DNA of 64,000 nucleotides, taken from the NCBI GenBank assembly GCA_902728285.1, contig CACVBU010000616.1, positions 291,681-355,680 of the forward strand, written 5' to 3'. The notes under the pieces were generated by a model. It was not told the origin of the DNA. It was given only the letters and a program-made list of their open reading frames with translations, and did no database searches. Each line of letters begins with the position of its first letter. Within the stretch, counting starts at the first letter, position 1. Position numbers and translations under genes: made by a program. The stretch comes from Clytia hemisphaerica. Its lineage: Eukaryota; Cnidaria; Hydrozoa; Leptothecata; Clytiidae. This document shows positions 23,356-34,774 of this stretch, one piece after another.

Positions 23356-24530
23356 TTGTCCAAATTTCCCTACTTTCAGACCCTCTTGTATATAAACGAT
23401 CTTCACCGCTGTATAAGAACCTCTGAAACATATCATTTTGCTGATGATACTCAATTACTAAACTTTTCAAAAACTGTATGGAGTCTTTGTGGGAGGGTTA
23501 ATGCTGATCTCAGAGACTTAGTCAGTTGGCTTAATGCTAACAAAAATTCCTTAAATGCTAGCAAAACTGAGTTTGTTATTTTTCGTTCCCCTTGGAGACA
23601 GATGGACTGTATTCCAAGAATTAAGCTTTGGGGGAAAATCCTATCACCAAGTAAAAGTGTGAAGTATTTGGGTGTTCACCTTGACAATCATCTAAACTGG
23701 AACGTTTATACTTCTTTCGTTGCTGCTAAATTGAGAAGGACAAATGGGGCAATATCCAAACTTTGTCACTATGTTCCAATTCACATCTTTCTAAACATTT
23801 ATTACATATTATTACATATTACATTATTATTACAAGTGACCGTAGCATAAAGGTAGAGCAACCAGCTACGGTGCGCAAGGTTGTGGGTTTGATCCCCAGC
23901 TGGGTCATACCAAAGATTCCCGAAATGGTACTTGATGCCTCTCTGCTTGATGCTCAGCAACTAAAGAGACGGATCAAGGGTAAGTGGAGAAATCCAGGGA
24001 AAGTAGTGACGCCCTCCCCTACCTTCGGGTAGACAGCTATACGAAAAGGGAGCCTTCGGGTCGCCCTCAACTGCGGTCGCAAACTTACTACTTAAACATT
24101 TATCATGCAATTTTTGCCTCTCATGTTCGCTATGCTAGTCAACTCTGGGGACTGTGACAATACTGTCAGCTTAAATTACTCAAAATCTTTGATCAGATGA
24201 AAGTAATGAATATCTTATTTATTCAAAAATACCTCCAGGGCAATCTTCCGTCTGATGTCCTATCAACACTTAATTTTGATGAAATTGATCACAAAACTGG
24301 CAAAAGGGGCAAAGCTATTAAACTACTAAAACTTTCAACAGTCAAAACAACAAATTTTGGACTTAACTCTTTCTCTCGTCCTTCGTCAAAACAATGGAAT
24401 GAGTAATTGATATACTAATACTAATAAATCATCCTGACACTGATTTTCACAACCTTGATACTGTTGATGAACTAAAATCTTTAGCTACAAAATTCTATTT
24501 AGTCAAATACAAAGCTGAAGATGAATAATG
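23356..24530 (+). mobile_element. LINE (non-LTR retrotransposon) 3' fragment, decayed
   Basis: Encodes the distal part of a reverse transcriptase: LYINDLHRCIRTSETYHFADD contains the catalytic FADD box, followed by the thumb-like VKYLGVHLDNHLNWN. The frame is interrupted by a SINE at 23803-24092, then resumes (HAIFASHVRYASQLWG) with a stop and shifts. The tail near SSKQWNE leads to a GT microsatellite (24529-24552), typical of a LINE 3' end. 5' truncated and inactive. It starts 88 bp upstream of the IRF start codon. By its motifs it belongs to the Jockey/CR1/L2 group. Confidence 0.8.
23803..24092 (+). mobile_element. tRNA-derived SINE inserted in the LINE
   Basis: The head reads TAGCATAAAGGTAGAGCAAC (A box) and GGTTTGATCCCCAGCTGG (B box) with a tRNA-like layout; the body runs to GCGGTCGCAAACTTACTA. 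TAAACATTTAT flanks it (23792-23802, 24093-24103), an 11-bp target duplication consistent with LINE-driven retroposition. The body matches the inverted copy at 60519-60708. Confidence 0.75.
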
Positions 24531-25041
24531 TTTGTGTGTGTGTGTGTGTTTCTGTTCAAATGTGTGTGCGTGAACTTAGTGTTTTCCCGGGGTGGGAGGG
24601 GGTGGGTGGTGTAACAGGAAGAACTTTTCAAATAAAACTACTCAAAGAAATTGTCATAAAATAAAAGTAAAAATATTATTCATACTTTTGTTGTTACTAT
24701 TAATATTATGATAATCGTTTATTAATTTTTTTCTTTAGTTCTGTAACCATTTTTCAGTTTCTTCTAGGTTCCCCCATTGTATTAGAGTAATCTACTTTTT
24801 TTGTAAGGGGTTATCCTGCTGCGTTGCAGCGAAAATATATTCAATTCAAAACTCCCCCCTTGTTCGTCAGCGTTCGTTTTAAAGCCCCCCCCATTTGTAT
24901 GTTCATTTCTATCTCAAATTTTTTAGCCCCTCCCTCGAATATTCGATTTCACCCTAATCCTGCTTTACAACAGTCACAAATACAACAAAAATTTCAAACT
25001 TTGACTTTTCTTGCGCCACAATTAGTTTTATGGCGTGAGAT

Positions 25042-26158
25042 GATAGGCAATTGAACAAGTGGATAGCATTCTACTAGACTTCAGTAAGGCTTTCGACAAA
25101 GTCAGTCATCGTAAACTGATCATTCAACTAAAACATTATTATGGAATCAACGGCGACATCTTGTCCTGGATTAGGGACTTCTTATCAAACCGTACTCAGT
25201 GTGTTGTTGTACGTGGGAAATCATCAAAATCCTCACGTGCGTCATTTCTGGAGTACCTCAGGGTACAGTCCTTGGACCGTTGCTTTTCTTAATTTACATA
25301 AACGATTTGCCCGACGAAGTTAAATAAAAAATAGCTCTATTGCAGATGATGCATACCTTTATCGTTCATTACTCTCGATTGAAGAGGCTTTTCAACTTCA
25401 AAAGGACTTAAACAATCTTGTCTCCTGGGAGACAAATTGGTCAATGCAATTCCATCCTGATAAATGTCTAGTCTTGAGAGTAACCAACAAGAGAAATATC
25501 ATTGACTCAGAATATAATATTCATGGTCAAACACTAAAAACTGTTGAGAAAGCAAAGTACCTTGGTATCACCATCTCAAAGAACCTAACATGGAATAACC
25601 ACATAAACTGCATTACATCAAAGGCAACCAACACGAGAATGTTTTTACAACGAAATTTGTCATGGACTGACATAAACACGGGACTAACATGCTATAAAAT
25701 ATTCATAAGACCATTGGTGGAATACGCAAGTACGGTATGGGATCCAGTAGATAATCAATCTTTAATTCACCAAATTGAAATGAAAATCAATACGCTGGAT
25801 AGCCAATGAGTGGAGTTATGAAGTCAGCCCAGAATCCCTCAGAAAGCCTTTGGACCTTGAAACCCTTGAAGGTTGGAGATACAAATCAAAAATTAAGATG
25901 CTACACGATATTACATCCGGTAAAAGGTTTGTTGACTTAAAAATCCACCCAAAGAGGCAACGCTGTTGTAATGTGAAATTCCAACCGATTCAAGGGAGAG
26001 TTAAGTGCTATTCATCATCTTTCTTTCCCTCCACCGTACAGTACTGGAATAAACTGCCATCAAATGTTGCAAACCTTGTTGATGAAAACGAATTTAAAAA
26101 AGAAATAGATGAAAATTTAACTTTAGGAATTTCAACTCTTACAAAATCACTAAGATAG
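25042..26158 (+). mobile_element. Second LINE fragment, reverse transcriptase with frameshifts
   Basis: ILLDFSKAFDKVSHRKL is the RT palm motif carrying the first catalytic Asp; [14 protein letters not shown]-type sequence follows in another frame after a shift near 25240; a second break adds a stop near 25324; then ADDAYLY and LGITISKNLTWNNHIN. The C terminus at 25850-26158 ends at KSLR. There is no endonuclease domain and no 5' end. Only limited similarity to the 23356 element, so a different family. Confidence 0.8.
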
Positions 26159-26600
26159 ATAAAACTTACACTAAACTACTTACTCAAATCCTTTTGCTAG
26201 TTTTTGAATAAATTCTCACACTTTTCCACACTAATCTACTATGCAAGCTAATCAACTCAAATCTGTCTGCTTAAAATTTAAGATTTCGACATTAAGATCA
26301 TTTTATATTATAGCTTATTTATATTTACATACACGTACATACAACCGTACATCATGTGCCCAAGTTCAGGAGTTGCCATAAAGCCCTTTGGTAATAACCA
26401 GGAGGGCACATTGCTATACATTGTATATTTACATACATTTATTTATTTATATTAGATTTTAAATAAACAAACTTTTATACATAACTAACTTATATTTCAA
26501 TCTATGTATTGCTGACAGCACATTTAAAAATTTTTCATTTTTGTAATTTTTACGTAGAATTTGCGAGATTAGGCTTAATTGTCTTATGCAAATACATAAC
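26159..26600 (+). repeat. AT-rich probable 3' UTR of the second LINE
   Basis: Follows the RT stop. Contains GTAATAACCAGGAGGGCACA and TTACATACATTTATTTATTT. No poly-A tail or clear boundary was found. Confidence 0.4.
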
Positions 26601-27608
26601 TAGAACTAGAACTAACTAGAACTAGAATTCGATCTGCCTAGCCAGGGTGCAGTATGCAGTGCTGACAAGTCCTAATAAGGACGAATCGTCAACTGCTCTA
26701 ACTATCTAACAAACAATGGGACGGCAATTCGGCCACCATTTCACCGAACCAAGTAGGCTTTTAAATCGAACGGAAATGGGCCATTCCAGAAAATTTTTGT
26801 ATACCCCGTCGGACGACGTGCATTTTTAATTTTTTCTAGCCTCGGAAATAATTTTCTTTTCCAGTGGTGGGTCGGAAATTCTGATGAAAATCTATGTACT
26901 TTTGCTAAATGCATCGGAAATTCCACTCTATTTAGCCTTTTTTAATTCAATTGCCTTGGAAATTCATACATTTTCTTCTCTCACCTTGGAAATTTTGAAT
27001 TTTGCTGAAAAACTTTGCCCTCGGAAATACGACGGGTATAAAATGCATAAAACCGCGAAATCCTCTTTATAGAAGAGTTTCTTTGTAAACATTCCAATCA
27101 GAGGGATTTCCCCAGACATGAAATTTACTTTTCGAATCCGAACGAAAGAGAAAACATTCGAATCATAACAACAAAAGGTTTTCCTTAGCATAAATAATAA
27201 GAAGATGCAACAGATCAGAAAGGTTTTCCCTCTTCTTCTTTCTCAAAAAAAGGTAAACACATAAACATTTGACTGTAAAAAGATTCAAAGTCTATTTTCT
27301 TTGGTCTAGCTTTCGCATAAAGCTCTTTAATTTATATTGCTGGATATTGGCTTCTGTCCGCTTCACATGGTTAATTCTTTTTTAAGAGGGAAAACCCGTT
27401 GAAATTTATTAGTAATTGTTCGAAAAGATCTCTGAGAAAACCTAGAATGAAGATCTTGCTATAAAATTTACGTTGTGGATTAGAAAAGTAAAATACGGAG
27501 GAGATATTTTCGTGTTTTTTTTACTCTAAACTACGTTCTGTAAAATACAACTATGAAAATCATAATGGCGACAAGCATTTTTAGTCGATCATGGATTTTC
27601 GTCATCAT

Positions 27609-30600
27609 TAGGGTAGGGCGTCAACAGTCATTTTTGGGGCAAAGTCAGAAAATTCAAGATGTAGTGTTTTTTTATGAAAATTTAACCTATTGTGAGGCAT
27701 TCTGCGCAATTTTTAAGGTCAGAAGTTCAAAATTGGCCGAACCCCCCTGGGGGTACTGATTCGCACTACAGGCAAAAATTGGAAAAATTGGCATTTTCTG
27801 GCCTTTTCAGGCCTGAAAATATGTCAAAACTATTGCAAATCCTATTTTTTTCACTTGCTGTACTAAATTTTATGAAGAAACAACAAAATAATCATATTGG
27901 ATTGAAAATTGTGCCTATTAGAGCCCTAAAAGAGCCGTTTTAAGCCAATTTTGGGTAGCAAAATGCTTTTTAAGGCCAATTTTGCAAGCTCATAAACTTT
28001 AAACTGATCGATTCATATGCCTGAAATTTTCAGAGATGGAAGTCTTCAATAAAGTCTTTAAGCAAAATGAATTTCAAGTTTTTCACTTTTTTCAAAAAAT
28101 CATAATGGCGTCTTCAAAAATCGCTTTTTAGCAAAAAAAATCATATTTCTCAAAAAATAGCATTTTTAAGGCAAGCTTCTACAAACTGAGTTTAAATGCT
28201 GACTGAAATTTTTTTTGCAGTGATAGTATACTGGAGATACTCCAGGGAAATCAAAATCATTTGCGTCTGGGATGGGTCTACCCTTACCAAAATATTGACT
28301 AGAAAAGTATACTTTCAGTATATAGAAAGTATACTGCATTCATACTTTTGCTCAAATTTAAAGATTAAAGTATACTCTAAGTATACTTACCAAAATCAAA
28401 GCATCACTCAAATTAACAAAATGTGTACTGCATTTATACTGCAATAAGAAAGTATGAGAAAAGTATACTGTTTTTATACTTTACTGTACTTGTTTTTCAA
28501 AATGAGATAAAAATAAAAATAGCTAGGTGTATTAGATCAAAAAGTATACTTTAAGTATACTGCCCTTGGAGTGGGAAAGTTCTTATTTGTTTTGAAATCA
28601 TTTTTCCTTTGTTAATTTTCATGCATGAAAGGTTTTTTTAAAAAGAAGTGAATCTCATAAAAACTTTGAAACACATGAAAAAATTCTCTCATACATCAGA
28701 ACATTAAATGAGTGTGGTGTTGTGAGAGAAATTTGTTTTTGACAATTTTTTGAACAGTTGAAAGTTTTTAAACATTTATAAATTTGAAGATGAAGGGTTT
28801 GCTTTAACGATAAGTAAAGTTCAATGGATGGTGTGCAGTGACCTTGCTAATGTAAGTATAAAGATTACCTGTATATTATTCAAAACTAATGGTGCACTAT
28901 ATGAATGTAATGAATCTTGTTTGTGATTATACTAGTGAGTCTGTGACAGCATGATGAGTTAGGTAGTTTAAGTTAAACCTGGTGTGAGTGCGGATACAGA
29001 TTTTCTTTATCTGCTAAAGAGTTTTTAAGAATATTTACTTTCAATGTTACTTACAGTTACTTTACTGTTACTTTCAATGTATCAGATTAATGAAGTTTAG
29101 TTTTAAAATTTCTTGAAATTCATAAGCCTTATAGGCATGAACTTTTCAAATTTCATTGAAAATGTGTTTTGAATGGCCATGTGGTTAATAATAGCAACTT
29201 CTATGAAAGTATACTTTATTTATACTTTTTTGCAGTATATATGAAGTACACTTCCATGCAGTATACTTAAAGTATATGGAATATTGTTCCAAAAATTTAG
29301 TACTTAAAGTATACTTCCTAAAACATCAAAATATATACTGAAAGTATACTTTTAGTACTTCTGAAAGTATACTTGCAGTACAGAATAACATATACTTAAA
29401 GTATACTGAGTTTTGATAAGGGTATGTCTGCCATTATGGAAATAAAATCCCAGCTAATAGCCATTTTTCAGGCCAAAAACCCAAATTTGGACTGAAAAAA
29501 TCTCTAAAATGTCAATAGACATGGGTCCAAATTTTCTTGCAGTGATAGTATTCTGGAAATACTACAGGAAAATCAAAGTCATCTGGGCTTGGGATTTGGG
29601 TGTATCCACCATTTTGGAATTGAAATTCCTGCTAAAACGCAATATTTCAATCAAAAATCCAATTTTTCACTCAAAAAATCTTAAAAATGGCAATAGACAT
29701 GAACCTAAAATCTTTTTGCAGTGATAGTCTTCTGGAAATACTCCAAGGATATCAAAATTGTTTGGGTTTAGGATTTGGGTATATCCACCATTATGGAATT
29801 GAAATATGTGTTAAAACTGGCTAAAATACAATGTTTCAAGCAAAAACCCCGTTTTTGAATAAAAATTGCTCTAAAATGACAATAGACATGGACCCAAATT
29901 TTTTTGCAGTGATAGTCTTCTAGAAATACTCCAGGGAAATCAAAATTGTTTGGGTTCAGGATTTGGGTATATCCGCCATTATGGAATTGAAATATGTGTT
30001 AAAACTGGTTAAATTGCAACATTTCGAGCAAAAATATTATATTGACTTAAAAACTGCTCTAATATGGCAATAGACATGAACCTAAAATCTTTTTGCAGTG
30101 ATAGTGTTCTGTAAATACTCTAGGGGTAAAAACTATTCAGGTATAACATGCTTCTGGGACCGCGATTTTTAAACTGAAGCCAGTTTTAAAATGTATATAA
30201 TATTTCAAGCTAAAATTCAATCTTTTTTTGACGGAACAAGTCTTGAAAATGGAAATGTAAGTGGGCTATAAAGAATTGTTGAGTGAAATGGGATTTTTAC
30301 ATTCTTTGCTTAATGTAATATACACAATATTTAGTCAATTATGATATATTGGATGGAAATATGTAGCATTTTAACAAAGATTTCATTTCCATAAGGGTGG
30401 ATGTAAACAAATCTCAGACTGAAATGATTTTGTTTTTCCAGGAATATTCACAGAATACTATCACTTCAAAAAAATTTGGGTCCATGTCTATTGTTATTTT
30501 AGAGCAATTTTTATTCAAAAACGAGGTTTTTGCTTGAAACGTTGCATTTTAGCCAGTTTTAACACATATTTCAATTCCATAATGGTGGATATACCCAAAT

Positions 30601-31611
30601 CCTAAACCCAAACAATTTTGATTTCCTTGGAGTATTTCCAGAAGACTATCACTGCAAAAAGATTTTAGGTTCATGTCTATTGCCATTTTTAAGATTTTTT
30701 GAGTGAAAAATTGGATTTTTGATTGAAATATTGCGTTTTAGCAGGAATTTCAATTCCAAAATGGTGGATATACCCAAATCCCAAGCCCAGATGACTTTGA
30801 TTTTCCTGTAGTATTTCCAGAATACTATCACTGCAAGAAAATTTGGACCCATGTCTATTGACATTTTAGAGATTTTTTCAGTCCAAATTTGGGTTTTTGG
30901 CCTGAAAAATGACTATTAGCAGGGATTTTATTTCCATAATGGCAGACATAGACCCATCCCAGACGCAAATGATTTTGATTTCCCTGGAGTATCTCCAGTA
31001 TATTATCACTGCAAAAAAAATTTCAGTCAGCATTTAAACTCAGTTTGTAGAAGCTTGCCTTAAAAAATGCTATTTTTTGAGAAGTATGATTTTTTTTTGC
31101 TAAAAAGCGATTTTTGAAGACGCCATTATGATTTTTTGAAAAAAGTGAAAAACTGGAACTTCATTTTGCTTAAAGACTTTATTGAAGACTTCCATCTCTG
31201 AAAATTTCAGGCATGTGAATCGATCAGTTTAAAGTTTATGAGCTTGCAAAATTGGCCTTAAAAAGCATTTTGCTACCCAAAATTGGCTTAAAACGGCTCT
31301 TTTAGGGCTCTAATAGGCACAATTTTCAATCCAATATGATTATTTTGTTGTTTCTTCATAAAATTTAGTACAGCAAGTGAAAAAAATAGAATTTGCAATA
31401 GTTTTGACATATTTACAGGCCTGAAAAGGCCAGAAAATGCCATTTTTTCCAATTTTTGCCTGTAGTGCGAATCAGTACCCCCAGGGGGGTTCGGCCAATT
31501 TTGAACTTCTGACCTTAAAAATTGCGCAGAATGCCTCACAATAGGTTAAATTTTCATAAAAAAACACTACATCTTGAATTTTCTGACTTTGACATTTGAC
31601 GCCCCACCCTA
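27609..31611. mobile_element. 4.0-kb foldback-type element
   Basis: Two long arms are inverted copies: about 27609-30130 and 30420-31611. The tips are TAGGGTAGGGCGTC and GACGCCCCACCCTA, flanked by TCATCAT at 27602-27608 and 31612-31618. Inner arm segments are tandem units of about 180-190 bp, each containing AGACATGRACC...TTTGCAGTGATAG; five lie in the left arm and about four in the right. A unique loop of about 290 bp separates the arms. Identical peptide-like ORFs in both arms are by-products of the inversion. No transposase is recognisable. The structure matches foldback (FB/Galileo-like) transposons. Confidence 0.8.
28281..29422. mobile_element. 1,142-bp TA-flanked element nested in foldback left arm
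   Basis: Absent from the right arm, which supplies an empty site near 30958. Ends CCCTTACCAAAA and TTTTGATAAGGG are inverted repeats, and TA precedes (28279-28280) and follows (29423-29424). Dense copies of AAGTATACTT-like palindromes cluster near both ends (28305-28565 and 29205-29405). The middle is AT-rich and non-coding. Confidence 0.85.
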
Positions 31612-31741
31612 TCATCATCCAAAATTCAAATTTACGGCTTTTTAACCTTTATTTTCTGGTAGAAAATGGTATATTTGTTTTGTTGAAAGTATTATTTTTC
31701 AAATTCTCCTTATTATGGCCTCTAAAATTGAAATTTTTCAA

Positions 31742-31790
31742 ATATTATGCATTATGCATTATGCAATATGCATTATGCTTTATGCATTAT
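31742..31790. repeat. ATTATGC microsatellite
   Basis: Repeats of ATTATGC and variants (ATTATGCATT, AATATGCATT) beside the foldback element. Confidence 0.9.
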
Positions 31791-31872
31791 GTACCCGTCG
31801 CTCGGAAATACTGTGCCGTCCGCCCTGTTACAGACAAATTCTGGAAAGGCCCAATATGAGAAAAATCCGCAG

Positions 31873-32717
31873 ACGACCCTGCCGGTGCACCCGACAGTCG
31901 GGTGCTGTCGGGTGTTTTGTAGGGTGCTGAAATTTCTAAATTTGCGAAAACACCCGAAAATTGTGCACCCAACAGTCGGGTGCTTAAAATTCCTAACTTA
32001 GTGAGAACACCCGACAATCAACACTCGACATCGCCTCTGATGGGCAAAATCGCCACCCGCCCGTTACATGTCGGGTGCTGTTAAGAGCGCCCAAGATATA
32101 GCACCCGACAAAGTGCACCTGACTGTCGGGTGTTAAAATTTGGTTGGCAGACGATATCATCCACCAGGATGCAAGTGAAATTTTTCAATCTACGGACCTA
32201 GACGGGGGTTCGGTTATTATCAGTTAGGGTTAAGGTTGGAGCTCGAGAGTCACAATATAAGGCCGAAGGCCTTCTTAGGGGCATCCGTACCCTGTGACCT
32301 AACTTAGGATCCCGTAGGGATCCTTGTAGGGGCACCAGTAGGGTTGGGAGCTTTCCTAATAAAGGTCTGTAAATTACACACTATAAGTATTTGTGAATGA
32401 CAGCATTCTGCCGTGTCTCGATGGCGCTAGCGGTTAGGCATTGGGTTTGTAAACCAAGGGTGCTTGTATTTGGTGGTTCGAGCCGGGGGTCGGCGACCTA
32501 TTTCAACGGTACGGGCAAATTTCAGAAAAATACTTAGAAAACAGTTAGAAACACTAGAGAAAGTCAGAAAATCAGGATAGAAGATAGGAAAGTAGAAAAT
32601 AGGGGGGAAATAAGAGAGGATGCATCCTGGTGGATGATATCGTTTGCCAACCTTAAAATTTCTAGCTTCGAGCACCCGACAACAGCACCCGACTGTTGGG
32701 TGCACCGGCAGGGTCGT
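31873..32717. mobile_element. 845-bp hAT-like element, 8-bp duplication ATCCGCAG
   Basis: The left end ACGACCCTGCCGGTGCACCC and right end GGGTGCACCGGCAGGGTCGT are inverted; ATCCGCAG occurs at 31865-31872 and 32718-32725. Subterminal arrays of CACCCGACAGTCGGGTG palindromes occupy both ends. A second inverted pair, GGCAGACGATATCATCCACC and TGGATGATATCGTTTGCC, lies inside. An 8-bp duplication suggests hAT; no transposase. Confidence 0.8.
32415..32500 (+). repeat. tRNA-Thr-like sequence inside the hAT-like element
   Basis: GTCTCGATGGCGCTAGCGGT looks like a tRNA 5' end with an A box; TTGGGTTTGTAAACCAAG forms an anticodon arm with TGT; GGTTCGAGCC serves as a B box. The T stem and acceptor do not pair, and there is excess sequence between the arms, so it is a captured or decayed tRNA. 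Confidence 0.5.
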
Positions 32718-33395
32718 ATCCGCAGTGGAATAGAATATCTGGAATGAAGAAGACCAAATTAGTAGCAAAACGATGGAGCATTTGACATCACTCGTGCTTC
32801 AAGTTACACACTTGTTTATAGCACACATTGCCGCGTGCGTAATATCGATAAACAAAAACAAAACACACGGCATTTCCCAAGCCACCATCAAGCTGTCAGA
32901 ACACAGAAGGAAGAGTAGAGGAGAAAAGGCAAAAAAAGCATCAACCCTGGCCTATCTAAACTTGACAAAAAAACATTAAATAAAGTAAGACATGAAAGTG
33001 AAACAGGAAAAAAACAAGTTCAATCAAGCCACCTTGAAAATTTCATGATAAAGCATAAAGGCAGTTTGGGTCTAAAATATTTGCAAAGTCGTGTGAAAAA
33101 TTTAGTTTCATTTTCGATCACCTCCTCATTTGGCCATCTTGGTTTGTTTTGATTGAGAGAAAAACATTTGCCGAGAACCGAGCTTCCCGCTGAAACCCGC
33201 CCTGTGCGCCCACCCGCCAATACATTCTTCGCCAACCTTGGCCTTTTGCTTTATATTTATTTTTATCATGATTTTCTTGATCTCCAAAAATATAAAGGTC
33301 AGTGTTGCCAGTAAACACTCCATTAGAAAAAAGCCTTAGAAGTTTCAAATGCTTTATTTACGTTACTGCACTGATGGACGCCAGAGGAGAGAATA

Positions 33396-33685
33396 CCCTG
33401 CAGGGTATTGAAATGCATCTTTTGATTTTGTGAAAATTTGAATTTATTTTGATGATTCTATCAAAAGTTATTGCAATTTCAATTTTTATGACGTCATCAA
33501 AATAGCGCAAAATCGAGGATTTTTGCGAATTACGCAAAATTTCAGAACAAAAAAATATCTGCCTAGACTGAATCTTATTCTACTTAGTTATACGCTTCGT
33601 TTGAGCCCAAAATGAGCTTCTGAAAATGATTTGTAACGTTGCAAGAATTTTGACCTCCACGAGCCCGCCTTATTCCCTGACGCTA
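33396..33685. mobile_element. Half copy of the 47879 inverted-repeat element
   Basis: TTGATGATTCTATCAAAAGT, ATGACGTCATCAAAATAGCG, ACTTAGTTATACGCTTCGTT and TTTGACCTCCACGAGCCCGC match one arm of 47879-48529. The other arm is missing. Confidence 0.7.
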
Positions 33686-34622
33686 TCTCGGACACTATCA
33701 TCTTAAACCTATAATATAAACGTCAAAAAGCTGATAATACACAGGGTACGAGGTTGGCTCAACCTCAGCCTGTAGCTCAAAATGGGAGAGGTAGTTATCA
33801 CCATCCCACGACCAGTACGACAGAACCTCTTCTCTGCAATATCTTCTGGCTGTGAACCGTTGATGATGAGAACGCAGAATATAATGGTTGAACAAAACAA
33901 TAAGTCGCTTTATTGCAAACCTTCCTTGTAGTAACGGTATGTCACTTGATGCTTGTTACATTTTTAAATAACTCTCATAATCATAATATTATGTTGTTTT
34001 TACATACATGTTTTATATTGCGTCATTGCGTTAATGCTTCCGGATTTCGTAATTTTTCATTTCTTCTGCCAATTTTTTTCCCTGTTACACGACCGTTGTG
34101 TGTGATTTAATGACCTGTGTGTGAGTATTTCAGGTCGCACTATGAATCCTGCCTATAAGACTCTAAAGGACAGTATTTAATTTGGACTCCAGTCCAATGA
34201 CATTGATTCTCACGTCACGGTCAATTTTAAATCTCAAAGTTAGAAATTTTGGCGGCGAAATTTGGAGGATGCTCGCTAAAAGTTTTATTATATTCGCTGC
34301 CGGACTACAAGTAAGTAGAGCGCTAAAAATACCGTATACATAGTACTTCAAAGGGCCATGAATTTTGATATAGAAATCTTAGAATCTACGTGAAAAAAAA
34401 TTCTGCGTCCAATGGTGTATGGTGATTTGAAGGAATTTAAAACAAAACATAGGCCACCCTTTTGCGATCTTGTTGTGAAAATTTCAAAAGCCCCAAAAAC
34501 TATTCAAATCGACTCCAAGTCGTCTTATATGATGAGAAATACCTAGACTTCACACCAAAATTTCTTTAAAGGTATATGCAAAAGATTTGATTGATTTGGT
34601 TGTCTTTTTGAAATATCGAGAA

Positions 34623-34774
34623 TTGACGCTCTCTAATTCGATCTTCAAGGGGAATTGGATTTTCATCGAATAAGGGAGCGTCGTTTATGAGAGTTTCTTG
34701 TTGACGGGGACTTTAAATCTAATCGAATAAGGGAGCCTTATGGAATAGTAGAACGTCGAACTAGAGAGCGTCAA
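34623..34774. mobile_element. Pogo-like MITE with TTGACGCTCTCTAATTCGA ends
   Basis: The left end TTGACGCTCTCTAATTCGAT inverts to TCGAACTAGAGAGCGTCAA. The interior repeats ATCGAATAAGGGAGC. The 'CTCTAATTCGA' style resembles pogo/Tigger MITEs. Confidence 0.6.

Larger units (their letters stand above)
26767..31855. mobile_element. Possible host element split by the foldback insertion
   Basis: TGGGCCATTCCAGAAAATTT at 26767 and the inverse, AATTCTGGAAAGGCCCA, ending at 31855. Both are followed inward by CGTCGGACG-like sequence and repeated CGGAAAT phrases. Removing the foldback leaves about 1.1 kb. Ends resemble the 17975 and 63672 elements. No flanking duplication is evident, so the pairing is tentative. 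Confidence 0.35.

Noticed and set aside
23356-26158. Active LINE or LTR retrotransposon
   Set aside because: Both RT regions have stops and frameshifts, lack 5' domains, and show no LTRs, protease or integrase.
27692-31539. Matching ORFs on opposite strands (MRHSAQFLRSEVQN..., MSIDMGPNFLAVIV...)
   Set aside because: They are mirror images produced by the foldback arms and show no protein family.
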